37,715 bases of DNA. It comes from an uncultured Verrucomicrobiota bacterium (lineage in GTDB: Bacteria; Verrucomicrobiota; Verrucomicrobiia; Limisphaerales; UBA9464). A program made the translations under genes and the position numbers. The DNA lies in assembly GCA_903880005.1 (NCBI GenBank), contig CAIRNV010000021.1:1-37715 (forward strand), written 5' to 3'. Below the pieces are notes generated by a model. That model saw only the letters and a program-made list of their open reading frames with translations, was not told the DNA's origin and did not search any database. Of the stretch, positions 20,933 through 28,925 are shown piece by piece; position 1 is the stretch's first letter; the number at the start of each line of letters is the position of its first letter.

Positions 20933-21104
20933 AAGCCGGGACGATTCAGTTGGGAGGGAAGTGATTGCGAAGCAGATGCTTGTGCAAGCCGAGGAGTGAG
21001 CAAGGCGCGGGCCGGCACGAGGCCCGTAACGAGCGAACGACGAAGGATTTGCGCAAGCAGATCGAGCAAGCACGACCGATCCGACTGAATCGTTCCGGCT
21101 AAGG
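20933..21104. repeat. Palindromic intergenic repeat, long copy (copy B)
   Basis: The element fills most of the 302-nt gap ahead of the radical SAM gene. Its ends are inverted repeats: AAGCCGGGACGATTCAGTTG at the left and, on the other strand, TTAGCCGGAACGATTCAGTC at the right. Inside, a direct repeat (gAAGCAGAT at 20969-20977, cAAGCAGAT at 21054-21062) brackets an 85-bp unit that holds the hairpin CGGGCC (21008-21013)/GGCCCG (21021-21026). Copy A (1141-1210) looks like this element with the 85-bp unit removed, and the edge motif recurs at 37564-37587. Confidence 0.75.
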
Positions 21105-21134
21105 GCCGTTGCGATTGAACCCCGGGCCGATCCC

Positions 21135-22760
21135 ATGGTTGGCTTCGCAGCATTGACGACGTCGTGCCCACCGAAGGCTGGCGACCCGCGTGCCGACCGT
21201 GACGCGGGGCCGGTGGACATTGTGTTGTCCACGTTGAACGCGCGGCACCTGCACGCGGCCTTTGGCCTCCGCTGCCTGATGGCCAACATGGGCGAGCTTG
21301 GGGACCGGGCCCGGATCGTGGAGTTCGACATCAACCAGCGACCGCTCGACATCGCCGAGCGCATCCTCGCCCTTCGGCCCCGGATCCTGGGGCTGGGCAT
21401 CTACATTTGGAACGTCCGCGCCTCCCTCGAGCTGTTGGGCGTGCTGCGTCGGCTCGATCCGGGCTTGTGCGTCGTGCTGGGCGGCCCCGAGGTGAGCCAC
21501 GAGATCGATGGACAGGAGATCGTCGGGTTGGCGGACCACGTGGTGACCGGCGAGGCCGACCTGGCGTTTGCGGAGCTGTGCCGTCGGGTGCTCGCGGGCG
21601 AGCGTCCGCCCAAGGTCCTGGCCGCGCCCTTGCCGGACCCGGCGCGATTGGCGTCGCCCTACGGCCTGTACGACGACGCCGACCTGGCGCATCGGGTCGT
21701 GTATGTGGAGGCATCGCGCGGGTGTCCGTTCACGTGCGAGTTTTGCCTGTCTTCGTTGGACGTGCCGGTGAGGCAGTTCCCGTTGGAATCGTTTCTGGCG
21801 GACATGCAGCAGTTGCTTGGGCGCGGGTTGCGCCGGTTCAAGTTCGTGGACCGGACCTTCAACCTGCATCCGCTGGTTTCGCGTCGGATCATGCAGTTCT
21901 TCCTGGAGCGGATGGAGCCGGGTTTGTTCGTGCATTTCGAGATGGTGCCCGACCGGCTGCCGGAGGCATTGCGGGAGTTGATCGTCCGGTTTCCGGCGGG
22001 GTCGTTGCAGTTTGAGGTGGGCATCCAGACGTTGGATCCCGCCGTGGAGGCGTTGATTGGGCGTCGGCAGGACCACGGGCGCATGGAGGACAACCTGCGT
22101 TGGCTGCGGCAACACACGGGCGTCCACGTGCACGCCGACCTCATCGCGGGGTTGCCGGGCGAGTCGATGGAGGGTTTTGGGCGCGGGTTCGACCGGTTGC
22201 TGGGGTTGGGGCCGCAGGAAGTCCAGGTGGGAATCCTCAAGCGGCTTCGCGGCACGCCCATCATCCGGCATGACGCCGAATGGGGGATGCTGTACAGCCC
22301 GGCCCCGCCCTACGAAGTGCTGCGGACGCGGCTCATGACGTTCGAGGACTTGGCGCGGATGCGAAGGTTCGCGGCGTTTTGGGACCTCTATGGCAACAGC
22401 GGGAACTTCATCCGCGCGCTGCCGATGCTGTGGCGCGAGCCCGGGGCGTCCGCGTTCGCGTCGTTCCTGGCATTTTCGGACCACCTGCACGCCCGCGGCG
22501 TGCAGACGTCGGGGATCGCCCTGAATCGCCAATACGAGCTGTTGCTGGCGTATGCCACGGGACGTTGGCCCGGCGACGTCGCGGGATGGCGCGAGGCGTT
22601 GGCGGAGGATTATCGGGGTCCGGGCCGAAGGGACGTGCCGCCGTTCCTGACGCCGGAGGGAACGCAGGGTCGGCGCAAGGATTCCGGGCGGGGAGATGGT
22701 CCCGGGTTGCCGATGCGACAAGCCCGGCATGTGGGCGGTGCGGGCGGACATCGCGGTTGA
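21135..22760 (+). CDS. Cobalamin-binding radical SAM protein (DUF4080 type)
   Basis: The 541-residue protein has an N-terminal B12-binding Rossmann domain (about 25-150; VDIVLSTLNARHLHAAFGLRCL, then GPEVSHEIDGQEIV), then a radical SAM domain with Cys197, Cys201 and Cys204 in SRGCPFTCEFCLSS, and QFEVGIQTLDPAVEALIGRRQ and DLIAGLPGES typical of the Elp3/MiaB/NirJ fold. The C-terminal part (about 375-500; MTFEDLARMRRFAAFWDLYGNSGNF) fits DUF4080. The substrate of this family is not known to me. The B12 domain lacks a DxHxxG motif, as is common in this enzyme class. The first about 25 residues are unlike the family and the true start could be downstream. It is 33 nt ahead of the MetE-core gene, so the two are likely co-transcribed. 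Confidence 0.9.
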   Translation: MVGFAALTTSCPPKAGDPRADRDAGPVDIVLSTLNARHLHAAFGLRCLMANMGELGDRARIVEFDINQRPLDIAERILALRPRILGLGIYIWNVRASLELLGVLRRLDPGLCVVLGGPEVSHEIDGQEIVGLADHVVTGEADLAFAELCRRVLAGERPPKVLAAPLPDPARLASPYGLYDDADLAHRVVYVEASRGCPFTCEFCLSSLDVPVRQFPLESFLADMQQLLGRGLRRFKFVDRTFNLHPLVSRRIMQFFLERMEPGLFVHFEMVPDRLPEALRELIVRFPAGSLQFEVGIQTLDPAVEALIGRRQDHGRMEDNLRWLRQHTGVHVHADLIAGLPGESMEGFGRGFDRLLGLGPQEVQVGILKRLRGTPIIRHDAEWGMLYSPAPPYEVLRTRLMTFEDLARMRRFAAFWDLYGNSGNFIRALPMLWREPGASAFASFLAFSDHLHARGVQTSGIALNRQYELLLAYATGRWPGDVAGWREALAEDYRGPGRRDVPPFLTPEGTQGRRKDSGRGDGPGLPMRQARHVGGAGGHRG

Positions 22761-22793
22761 AACGGGCCCGGGGGCGCGGCCCATGATGGGCGC

Positions 22794-23849
22794 ATGCAAG
22801 ATTGCCCCGTCCGCACCTCCGTCATTGGCAGCTATCCCTTCCCGGGTTGGCTGGAGCTGGCGGCACGGCACTTGGCTGAGTTTGGCCCGGATGATCTCGC
22901 GGAGGTCCAGGAGGATGCGGTGGTGGCGGCCTTGCACGATCAGGTGGCGGCGGGCTTGGACGTGGTGACCGACGGCGAGCAGACGCGGCTGGACTTCAAC
23001 TTGTCGTTCTACGGGCATCTGGGCGGGATCGACATGGAGACGGCGCCGCCGCGGCGATGGGGTCCGCCGGCCCACGACCAAAGGGGGCGCCACGCCGTGG
23101 TGGGGCCCTTGAGCGCGCCGCAGGGGCTGGGGGTTGTGGCGGAATTCGAGAGGCTGCGACGGCTGGCGCGGGCCGGGCATCCGGGGTTGGGGGCCACGTT
23201 GAAGGCGTCGGTGCCGGGGCCGTACACGTTGAGCGGCCGCCTGGTTCCGAATGCGGCCGTTGGGTATCCGGATCGGTGGGCGTTGACGGAGGCGCTGCTG
23301 CCGCTGGTGCGGTCGGAGCTGGAGGCCCTCGTGGCGGCGGGGTGCGGGGAGGTGTCGGTGGACGAGCCCAGCATGAGTTGCTACGCGCACCGCGAGGATC
23401 CGCGCCGGTTTGTGGACATCTTCAACCGGACGGTGGAGACGGTCCGCGGCCGGGTGCGCGTGTGCACGCACCTGTGCTTTGGCAACTACAAGGGGCGTGC
23501 GGTGGGGCCGCGGCGATTGGCGCCCATGTTTCCGGCGTTCCTGGAGCTTCATTGCGACGAGATGCACGTGGAGCTGGCGAGCCGTGAGTTTGCCGAGGTG
23601 GAAATGATCGCGGAGGTGGGGCGGCGGATGGACGTGGCGGTGGGGGTTGTGGACGTGAAGAGCTACTACATCGAGACGCCGGAGGACATTGAGCGGCGCA
23701 TTGGCCTTTGCCTGGCGCATGTCCCGGCGGACCGCCTGGTGGTGGCGCCGGACTGCGGCCTGAGCCAGACGGCGCGCTGGGCGGCGCGGCGCAAGCTGTC
23801 GGCCATGGTCGAGGGCGCACGTCGGGTGCGGCGCCGCCTTGGCCGATGA
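22794..23849 (+). CDS. MetE-core methyltransferase (zinc, cobalamin-independent methionine synthase C-terminal type)
   Basis: The 351-residue protein has the catalytic half of MetE and none of the N-terminal half (full MetE is about 750 residues). Zinc ligands are placed as in MetE: His226 and Cys228 (CTHLCFGN), Glu260 (HVELASRE) and Cys321 (VVAPDCGLSQT). The opening RTSVIGSYPFPGWLE and the VTDGEQTRLDFNLSFYGHLGGI block are typical of the short family. Short MetE proteins in some archaea and bacteria take the methyl group from methylcobalamin or a corrinoid protein and not from folate; which donor is used here cannot be told from sequence. It may make methionine or methylate another thiol. It follows the cobalamin radical SAM gene closely. 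Confidence 0.85.
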   Translation: MQDCPVRTSVIGSYPFPGWLELAARHLAEFGPDDLAEVQEDAVVAALHDQVAAGLDVVTDGEQTRLDFNLSFYGHLGGIDMETAPPRRWGPPAHDQRGRHAVVGPLSAPQGLGVVAEFERLRRLARAGHPGLGATLKASVPGPYTLSGRLVPNAAVGYPDRWALTEALLPLVRSELEALVAAGCGEVSVDEPSMSCYAHREDPRRFVDIFNRTVETVRGRVRVCTHLCFGNYKGRAVGPRRLAPMFPAFLELHCDEMHVELASREFAEVEMIAEVGRRMDVAVGVVDVKSYYIETPEDIERRIGLCLAHVPADRLVVAPDCGLSQTARWAARRKLSAMVEGARRVRRRLGR

Positions 23850-23855
23850 AACGCT

Positions 23856-23885
23856 TTGACCGTCCGCGCCGGGTTTCCATAGGGT
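23856..23885 (+). promoter_or_regulatory. Probable promoter for the DUF5069 gene
   Basis: TTGACC (23856-23861), 18 nt, TAGGGT (23880-23885), preceded by TTTCCA. The nine bases TTTCCATAG are identical to those at the pseudopilin promoter (26982-26988 region). The -10 ends 18 nt before the ATG at 23904, giving a leader of about 11 nt. Confidence 0.5.
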
Positions 23886-23903
23886 GCGCGCCGGATTTAT
23901 CTT

Positions 23904-24353
23904 ATGAGCACGACCTACGTTCCCCTGATCAGCTCCGGCGTGGCCGGCCCGCTGGGCGTCCTTCATCTCCCCCGTCTTTGGCTCAAGGCCTCGCTCGAGG
24001 CAGCGGGCAAGATCGCGGCCGGCTATCCCGGCATCGGCCAAGGCTACGACTCGATGGTCATTGCCGCGCTTGGGTTGAATGCCGACGAGGTCCGCAAGTT
24101 CATCACCGAGTCCAAGCCGACCTACCCGCAGTTCGAGGCTTGGATCAAGCGTCAGCCCGGCGTGAACCTCAGCCGCGCCAACATCCACAAGCTGAACCTC
24201 TCCATCGCCGGCTACATCCACTCCGACGACGTTCGCAAGGGCATCTTGACCGCCAACAACCTGCCCGATGATGGCTCCATCCTCCCCGACGCCATCAACC
24301 TCAACAACCTGGACGACTGGAACGAGTTCCACGCGGCCGTGTTGAAGGGCTAG
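23904..24353 (+). CDS. DUF5069 domain protein
   Basis: The 149-residue cytosolic protein matches DUF5069 as I remember it in Verrucomicrobia and Planctomycetes: an opening VPLISSGVAGPLGVLHLPRLWLK, GYDSMVIAALGLN, PTYPQFEAWIK, and a C-terminal NLNNLDDWNEFHAAVL. No signal peptide, membrane segment or catalytic motif is visible and the function is unknown. It has its own promoter 18 nt upstream and its own terminator, so it forms a single-gene unit. Codon use looks like its neighbours. Confidence 0.82.
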   Translation: MSTTYVPLISSGVAGPLGVLHLPRLWLKASLEAAGKIAAGYPGIGQGYDSMVIAALGLNADEVRKFITESKPTYPQFEAWIKRQPGVNLSRANIHKLNLSIAGYIHSDDVRKGILTANNLPDDGSILPDAINLNNLDDWNEFHAAVLKG

Positions 24354-24371
24354 TTCATCGGTTTCCAACCA

Positions 24372-24422
24372 GGGGCCGCGTCGGCCGGAGTCATTCCGGC
24401 GGGTGCGGCCCCTTTGTGTTTT
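24372..24422 (+). terminator. Intrinsic terminator after the DUF5069 gene
   Basis: GGGGCCGC (24372-24379) pairs with GCGGCCCC (24405-24412), with an inner stem GCCGGA/TCCGGC around GTCAT. TTTGTGTTTT follows. The end of the convergent FG-GAP gene lies 19 nt beyond. Confidence 0.85.
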
Positions 24423-24440
24423 CTGGCCCGAGCCCAGATT

Positions 24441-26729
24441 TCACCGGCGCGTTGGAAGCAGGCGCGCGTCGTGCCAACGATCCACTTCGAGCGGGATTTC
24501 GAGCCGTTTCCAGGTCGCCTCGCCCGGGGCTTGAACCTCGAGCGACTCCACCGATCGCGCGTCGCCCAGTCCCCAATGGACCGATCCGACGACCTGCGAT
24601 CGATGGGACTCGCCGGCCGTGATGCGACGCTCCTGGACTCGGCCGCCGGCCTTCAAACGGAAGGCCGCGCCCGTCCCGGGCCCGTCCGTGAATCGGATGC
24701 CCAGCCAGTGGCCGGTCCGCGCGGATCGGTTCGCCATCAGCACCAGGCGCTGCCGACGGACCGGCCATAGCTCCATCGTGGTCACGGCCAGGTCCATGCG
24801 GCCATCGTGGTCGAAGTCGATGGCCACGGCATTGCGCTGGTCGGCGAAGAGGGCGGTTCCCGCCAGCCATCCCGACTCGCGCCATCCCTTGCCTTGCTGG
24901 TTTTCAAACAGGGCGCCGTGTTGCCATCCGCCGTACGAGCTGCGTGCAGCCGCCCGACGCCCGGCGGCCGCCCGGAACCATGCATCCGCCAGTCGATCGT
25001 TTCCTGATCCGGCCGCATGAAGGTCACGCGTCCAAAACATCTCCTCGTAGTCGCGGGCTGATTCCAACGTCTCATGGCCGTTCGCCAGGTGGACGTCGGG
25101 CCAACCATCGTTGTCGATGTCCAGCACCGTCGCGGCCCAGGCCCATCCGCCGCGCGCCATGGTTTCCCCTTCCTTCATGGGCGCAAACCGGTCGCCGTTC
25201 CATCGGAGCCAACGATTCCCTGCGGTCATGCCACGCCGCAGAACCGCGTCCTCCGGCCAATCGGGGTGTTGCTGGCCCGTCCAGGACAGGCGATCTGCGA
25301 CGGGCGAGTCCATCCCCACCAGCAACACGTCCATGGCACCGTCGCCATCGATGTCCCCCGTCCAATGACCCATGCCGAAACCCAGTCGGTTCGTCCCGAG
25401 GGTTGCCGTTCGGTCCACGAACCGGCCCCCTCCCTCGTTCTGGAAAAGGTCGAGCCCGGCAAAATCGCTGGCGACGACCAAGTCAGGCCGGCCGTCGCGG
25501 TTCCAGTCCGCGAACGAGGCGCTGTAGATACGCCTTGCTGCCTTGGCTTCCAGGCCCGACCCGGGGGTGATGTCCGTCCAACCGTCCGGTCCGTTGTTGC
25601 GCAGCAAGACCGCCGGGAATCCGTCCAACGCGTCATGCCATGGCGTTGGGAACTGCCCGCCTTGATACGGGAGCTTGTATTGACCGATGAAGGCATCCAG
25701 GTCGCCGTCGCCATCGATGTCGGCCAAGGCGAGGGCTTGGGGATGTGGCAGGCGGCGTGGGGACCGCCACAAGACGGTGCCTGGGCCGCTCCATCGGGGT
25801 CCTGGCAAGACGCGAAGCCCGTCGCTGCCTGCCAGCCAAAGGTCGGGTGCGCCGTCATGATTCCAGTCCGACACGGCGGCGGCCCAGATTCGCTCGGGTG
25901 GCAACCCCGGCAACGGCTCCGTCCGCAACGTCCCGTCACGCCAACGCACCAGCGTCCCGGAACCCACCATCGCCAGCGTGACCCCATCCGGTTCGTCCAG
26001 CCCGATCAAGGGGTCGCAGAACGGCGTGTGCGGCGGCACGGGGATCGCGAGTTCCGCCATGATCTCGAAGGCGGGCTTCCCGTCGCGTCGGCGAGCTTCC
26101 AATCCCTCCAGCACCACCGTTCCCCGTGGGTCGCCCATCCACTTGGCCGGATCCACCCAGGCCAAGCCCGTGAGGACGACGCGGGCGGGGGTTGGCTCGG
26201 TCCGGCCTGCGAGCACCTCGAATCGAACCCCGGCGCGGATCGTGTCGCCGTTGGCCTCCCAACGTTCCAGGTGCCAACGCGTCCGGGCGACCCGCCAGCC
26301 ATCCTCCCTCCATTGCCTCCATGCCTTGGCCAAGGCTTGGCCATCCCAGTTGAAGCCGGCGACGGACTCGTGCCCGCTGGATGGGGTCGGTGTGTTGGGA
26401 TTCCATGAGGTCCGCTCGATGCCGGCCAGGCGCTCGCCCCATGCATCGGGGTTGCGATTCCATGCATCCCACCATTCCACCAAGGCGTCCCGGAAGGGTG
26501 CGGAGGCGACCTCCTTGGGGAAGTGAGCCTGGAGGTCGGCCTCGGCCCGGGCTTCCTTTTCCATGAACTGGCCTGCCAACACATCGAGGCGGCGGTCACC
26601 GGGGCCGCCTGCGCCGAGCGGGATGGCGGCGGTCGGGGCCTTGGGCCGTCGCAGGGCAAGGATGGGCAGCAGGACGGCGAGGCCGACGAGTACGATGAGG
26701 GCCAGTCTTCGATGGCGTGGATGGATCAT
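24441..26729 (-). CDS. FG-GAP/VCBS repeat protein with ASPIC/UnbV C-terminal domain
   Basis: The 762-residue protein begins with a hydrophobic membrane anchor or signal (LALIVLVGLAVLLPILAL, 9-26). From about residue 285 it carries FG-GAP-type repeats with calcium-binding-like loops: SDWNHDGAPDLW, ADIDGDGDLDAF, ADWNRDGRPDLVV, GDIDGDGAMDVLL, LDIDNDGWPDVHL, IDFDHDGRMDLAV. The last about 90 residues (HWLGIRFTDGPGTGA..., VHWGLGDARSVESLEV) fit ASPIC/UnbV. It should sit outside the cytoplasm as a beta-propeller. Such proteins are abundant in Verrucomicrobia and Planctomycetes; a ligand is not known. Start at 26729 (MIHPRHRR) is chosen because the anchor follows directly; the open frame extends 98 codons further upstream without such a start. 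It is a lone gene. Confidence 0.85.
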   Translation of the reverse strand: MIHPRHRRLALIVLVGLAVLLPILALRRPKAPTAAIPLGAGGPGDRRLDVLAGQFMEKEARAEADLQAHFPKEVASAPFRDALVEWWDAWNRNPDAWGERLAGIERTSWNPNTPTPSSGHESVAGFNWDGQALAKAWRQWREDGWRVARTRWHLERWEANGDTIRAGVRFEVLAGRTEPTPARVVLTGLAWVDPAKWMGDPRGTVVLEGLEARRRDGKPAFEIMAELAIPVPPHTPFCDPLIGLDEPDGVTLAMVGSGTLVRWRDGTLRTEPLPGLPPERIWAAAVSDWNHDGAPDLWLAGSDGLRVLPGPRWSGPGTVLWRSPRRLPHPQALALADIDGDGDLDAFIGQYKLPYQGGQFPTPWHDALDGFPAVLLRNNGPDGWTDITPGSGLEAKAARRIYSASFADWNRDGRPDLVVASDFAGLDLFQNEGGGRFVDRTATLGTNRLGFGMGHWTGDIDGDGAMDVLLVGMDSPVADRLSWTGQQHPDWPEDAVLRRGMTAGNRWLRWNGDRFAPMKEGETMARGGWAWAATVLDIDNDGWPDVHLANGHETLESARDYEEMFWTRDLHAAGSGNDRLADAWFRAAAGRRAAARSSYGGWQHGALFENQQGKGWRESGWLAGTALFADQRNAVAIDFDHDGRMDLAVTTMELWPVRRQRLVLMANRSARTGHWLGIRFTDGPGTGAAFRLKAGGRVQERRITAGESHRSQVVGSVHWGLGDARSVESLEVQAPGEATWKRLEIPLEVDRWHDARLLPTRR

Positions 26730-26851
26730 CCGGTGACGAGGGGCGCTTCCTTTGGGGGCAGGGGCTGGCGACGGCGCCGTGCATCCCGAGGTTGTGGGCG
26801 GGAGCTGGGACGGGCTGCCGAGATCTGACCGGTCCCGCAGGGCAGGAGCAT

Positions 26852-26880
26852 GGAGTGGCGGCCGGGGACGGCCGCGCTCC
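26852..26880. other. Hairpin in the FG-GAP/pseudopilin intergenic region
   Basis: GGAG-GCGGCC (26852-26863, with TG between) pairs with GGCCGC-CTCC (26870-26880, with G between) around GGGGAC. No T-run follows. The 301-nt gap between the divergent genes holds this hairpin and, nearer the pseudopilin, a promoter; I see no gene. The GGCGGCCGGGGACGGCCGC core has the look of a dispersed intergenic palindrome. Confidence 0.4.
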
Positions 26881-26962
26881 CAGGGTTGAGCGCACACGAC
26901 GCCTTCGAGATCACCAACAACTTCGGGTTGCGCTGGCGACGGTCGCGACGTGTTCCCTCGTA

Positions 26963-26991
26963 TTGACTTTGTTGGACGCTTTCCATAGCAA
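26963..26991 (+). promoter_or_regulatory. Probable promoter for the pseudopilin operon
   Basis: TTGACT (26963-26968), 17 nt, TAGCAA (26986-26991), preceded by TTTCCA. It gives a leader of about 32 nt before the ATG at 27031. Confidence 0.55.
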
Positions 26992-27030
26992 GGCAGGGTC
27001 TCTCTTGGAACGAATGCCGTCACCTATGCC

Positions 27031-27897
27031 ATGAAAAAGTCCCAATTCTTGGGCGGCCCTGCTCGAAGCCGCCTTGCCTTCACGCTCATCGAGTTGCTCG
27101 TCGTCATCGCCATCATCGCCATCTTGGCGGGCATGCTGCTCCCGGCCCTGGGCCGCGCCAAGGACCAGGCCCAGAAGACGGTGGATATCAACAACGTCAA
27201 ACAGATCCTCCTGGCGAGCCACATCTACACCACGGACAACAACGACTACCTCGCCCATCCGGGATGGGGCGGCGACCTGACCGGCCCGGATTGCTGGGCA
27301 TATGCCACGGCCAACAGGGGCCGTATCCTCAATGGCCCGGCGGCCCCCGTTTCGGCGGCGGGCAGGGACAAGAACTCCCCCCAGTATTCCAATCAGGTTG
27401 CGTTTTTCCGGATCAGCCAGCTCGGGCGCATCCTGACCACCCCGAACGTCTTGGAATGCCCCAAGGACGTCGCGCTGCGTGGCTCCGGCAACCAGAAGCG
27501 CTGGTGGCTGGCCCGCCCGCTCAAGCTGACCTCCTACTGCTGGAACGGCACGATTGGCGGCTACGTGGGACCGCGGGCGAGCGACCTGGGCGGCAAGACC
27601 TACAAGGTCACCCAGTTCCAGCCCCTCGACATCCAGCTTTGGGAGCAGAACGAGACCGATGGCTTCTTCTTCAATGACGCCGGCAACAACCCGCTGACCG
27701 GCGGCGAGGGCGTTTCCCAGCGGCATGCGGGTTCCGGTGCCTACACCGACACCAAGGACAAGGGCGGCGGGGCCATGGTCGGCCGCATCGGGGGCACGGC
27801 CGGGTTCATCAAGCTGCGTCAGTTCAACGAGTACCTGGATGCGAGGAAGTTCCCCACGCCCAACGATCTGCTCAACGGGCCGGGCTTCTCACGCTGA
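27031..27897 (+). CDS. Type II secretion/type IV pseudopilin-like protein
   Basis: The 288-residue protein has a class III signal: a short basic leader ([16 protein letters not shown]) followed by [18 protein letters not shown], with Phe17 as first mature residue and Glu21 as the +5 Glu. The residue before the cleavage site is Ala, not the more common Gly. The mature part follows the pattern of the large verrucomicrobial pseudopilin family ([13 protein letters not shown]), with Cys-containing CPKD and a Gly/Asn-rich C-terminal half that includes [17 protein letters not shown], which could stand for the H-X9-DG motif but lacks the DG. These genes are usually in many copies with unknown targets. 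A lipoprotein gene follows after 15 nt. Confidence 0.88.
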   Translation: MKKSQFLGGPARSRLAFTLIELLVVIAIIAILAGMLLPALGRAKDQAQKTVDINNVKQILLASHIYTTDNNDYLAHPGWGGDLTGPDCWAYATANRGRILNGPAAPVSAAGRDKNSPQYSNQVAFFRISQLGRILTTPNVLECPKDVALRGSGNQKRWWLARPLKLTSYCWNGTIGGYVGPRASDLGGKTYKVTQFQPLDIQLWEQNETDGFFFNDAGNNPLTGGEGVSQRHAGSGAYTDTKDKGGGAMVGRIGGTAGFIKLRQFNEYLDARKFPTPNDLLNGPGFSR

Positions 27898-27912
27898 TTC
27901 CAAGGATCGCCC

Positions 27913-28239
27913 ATGCGTTTCCATCGGCTCCAAACCACCTTGGCCGCCGTCGCCGTCACCCTCGCCCTCGTGGGTTGTGGTGACAGCGGCCCGGACAACA
28001 GCCCCATCAAGATCAAGGGTGCCGACAAGGTGCTCACCGCGATCCAAAAGAACGACTGCGAGGCGATGATCGCGGGCCTGGCGGAGGTCAAGGAAGTGGC
28101 TGGCAACAACCCGGACGCGAAGGCCGAGTATCGACGCCTGCGCGAGAAGGTTGCTGACTACCTGGTCCCTCGCATGGGCGACGACGAGAAGGCCAAGGAG
28201 GCTTATCGAGCCCTCTCCGCCCTGGAGACCGGCCGGTAG
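27913..28239 (+). CDS. Small predicted lipoprotein
   Basis: The 108-residue product has a lipoprotein signal: a basic start (MRFHRLQTT), a hydrophobic core and the lipobox LVGC with Cys22. The mature part (about 87 residues) is charged and helical, with ADKVLTAIQKNDCEAMIAGLAEVKE and a C-terminal DDEKAKEAYRALSALETGR, loosely like a helical-repeat fragment. I recognise no family. It follows the pseudopilin gene by 15 nt and shares its terminator, so they form one operon; a role in assembly or anchoring of the pseudopilin is conceivable but unsupported. Confidence 0.75.
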   Translation: MRFHRLQTTLAAVAVTLALVGCGDSGPDNSPIKIKGADKVLTAIQKNDCEAMIAGLAEVKEVAGNNPDAKAEYRRLREKVADYLVPRMGDDEKAKEAYRALSALETGR

Positions 28240-28260
28240 CACCTGCCGTCAGGATCAAGG

Positions 28261-28294
28261 ACGGGCCGTCTCCAAAAGGGGGCGGCCCGTTTTG
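28261..28294 (+). terminator. Intrinsic terminator after the lipoprotein gene
   Basis: ACGGGCCGTCTCC (28261-28273) pairs with GGGGGCGGCCCGT (28278-28290), with two G-U pairs, around AAAA. TTTT (28290-28293) follows. It lies between this operon and the convergent def gene. Confidence 0.85.
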
Positions 28295-28326
28295 CGTCGG
28301 GGTCGGCCGCGGGAGGAACGCGATGG

Positions 28327-28899
28327 TTACTGGCCTCGCGCCAACGACGCCTTGGTTTGAGCAAGAAGCGCCTCCACGTCGGACTTCACCTCGGCGCGGG
28401 CGGTGGAATCCATGCGGTCGATGAAGAGGATGCCGTTGAGGTGGTCCACCTCGTGCTGGACCGCGCGCGAGAGCAGCCCGCCGGCCTTGAACCGGTATTC
28501 CTCGCCGCGTTCGTTCAGGGCGACGACCTCGACCTGCTCGGGTCGTTGGACCTCGCCGTAGATCTCGGGGAAGGACAAGCAACCCTCCCCGCCGACGGAC
28601 GGCGGACCCACGGGCTGGATGCGCGGGTTGATGAGCACGATGGGCATGAACGCGTCCACGTTGGCCTCCTGTCCGTCGAGCCACAGTCGCGAGGGCCGGT
28701 TGGGGACGTCGCGGACATCGACGAGGGCCAACTGGATCGCATGGCCGACCTGAGGCGCGGCCAAGCCCACGCCATCGGCGGCGGCCATGGTGTCGAACAT
28801 GTCGGCGATGAGCTGGTGCAGGGAGTCCGTGAGGCCCGCCACGGGCGCGCACTTCTTGCGGAGGACGGGGGTGCCGTAGGGGACGATGGGGAGGACCAT
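28327..28899 (-). CDS. def: Peptide deformylase
   Basis: The 190-residue metalloenzyme removes the formyl group from nascent proteins. All three motifs are intact: GVGLAAPQVG (43-52), EGCLSFP (105-111, metal ligand Cys107) and QHEVDHLNG (148-156, His149, catalytic Glu150, His153). The start MVLPIVPYGTPVLRKK is the family opening; the open frame upstream overlaps the PfkB gene in another frame and is not used. It is the last gene of parB - PfkB - def, 26 nt after the kinase. fmt, the usual partner, is absent. Confidence 0.96.
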   Translation of the reverse strand: MVLPIVPYGTPVLRKKCAPVAGLTDSLHQLIADMFDTMAAADGVGLAAPQVGHAIQLALVDVRDVPNRPSRLWLDGQEANVDAFMPIVLINPRIQPVGPPSVGGEGCLSFPEIYGEVQRPEQVEVVALNERGEEYRFKAGGLLSRAVQHEVDHLNGILFIDRMDSTARAEVKSDVEALLAQTKASLARGQ

Positions 28900-28925
28900 G
28901 GGCGGGGCGTGGTTGGGGCGGCCGG

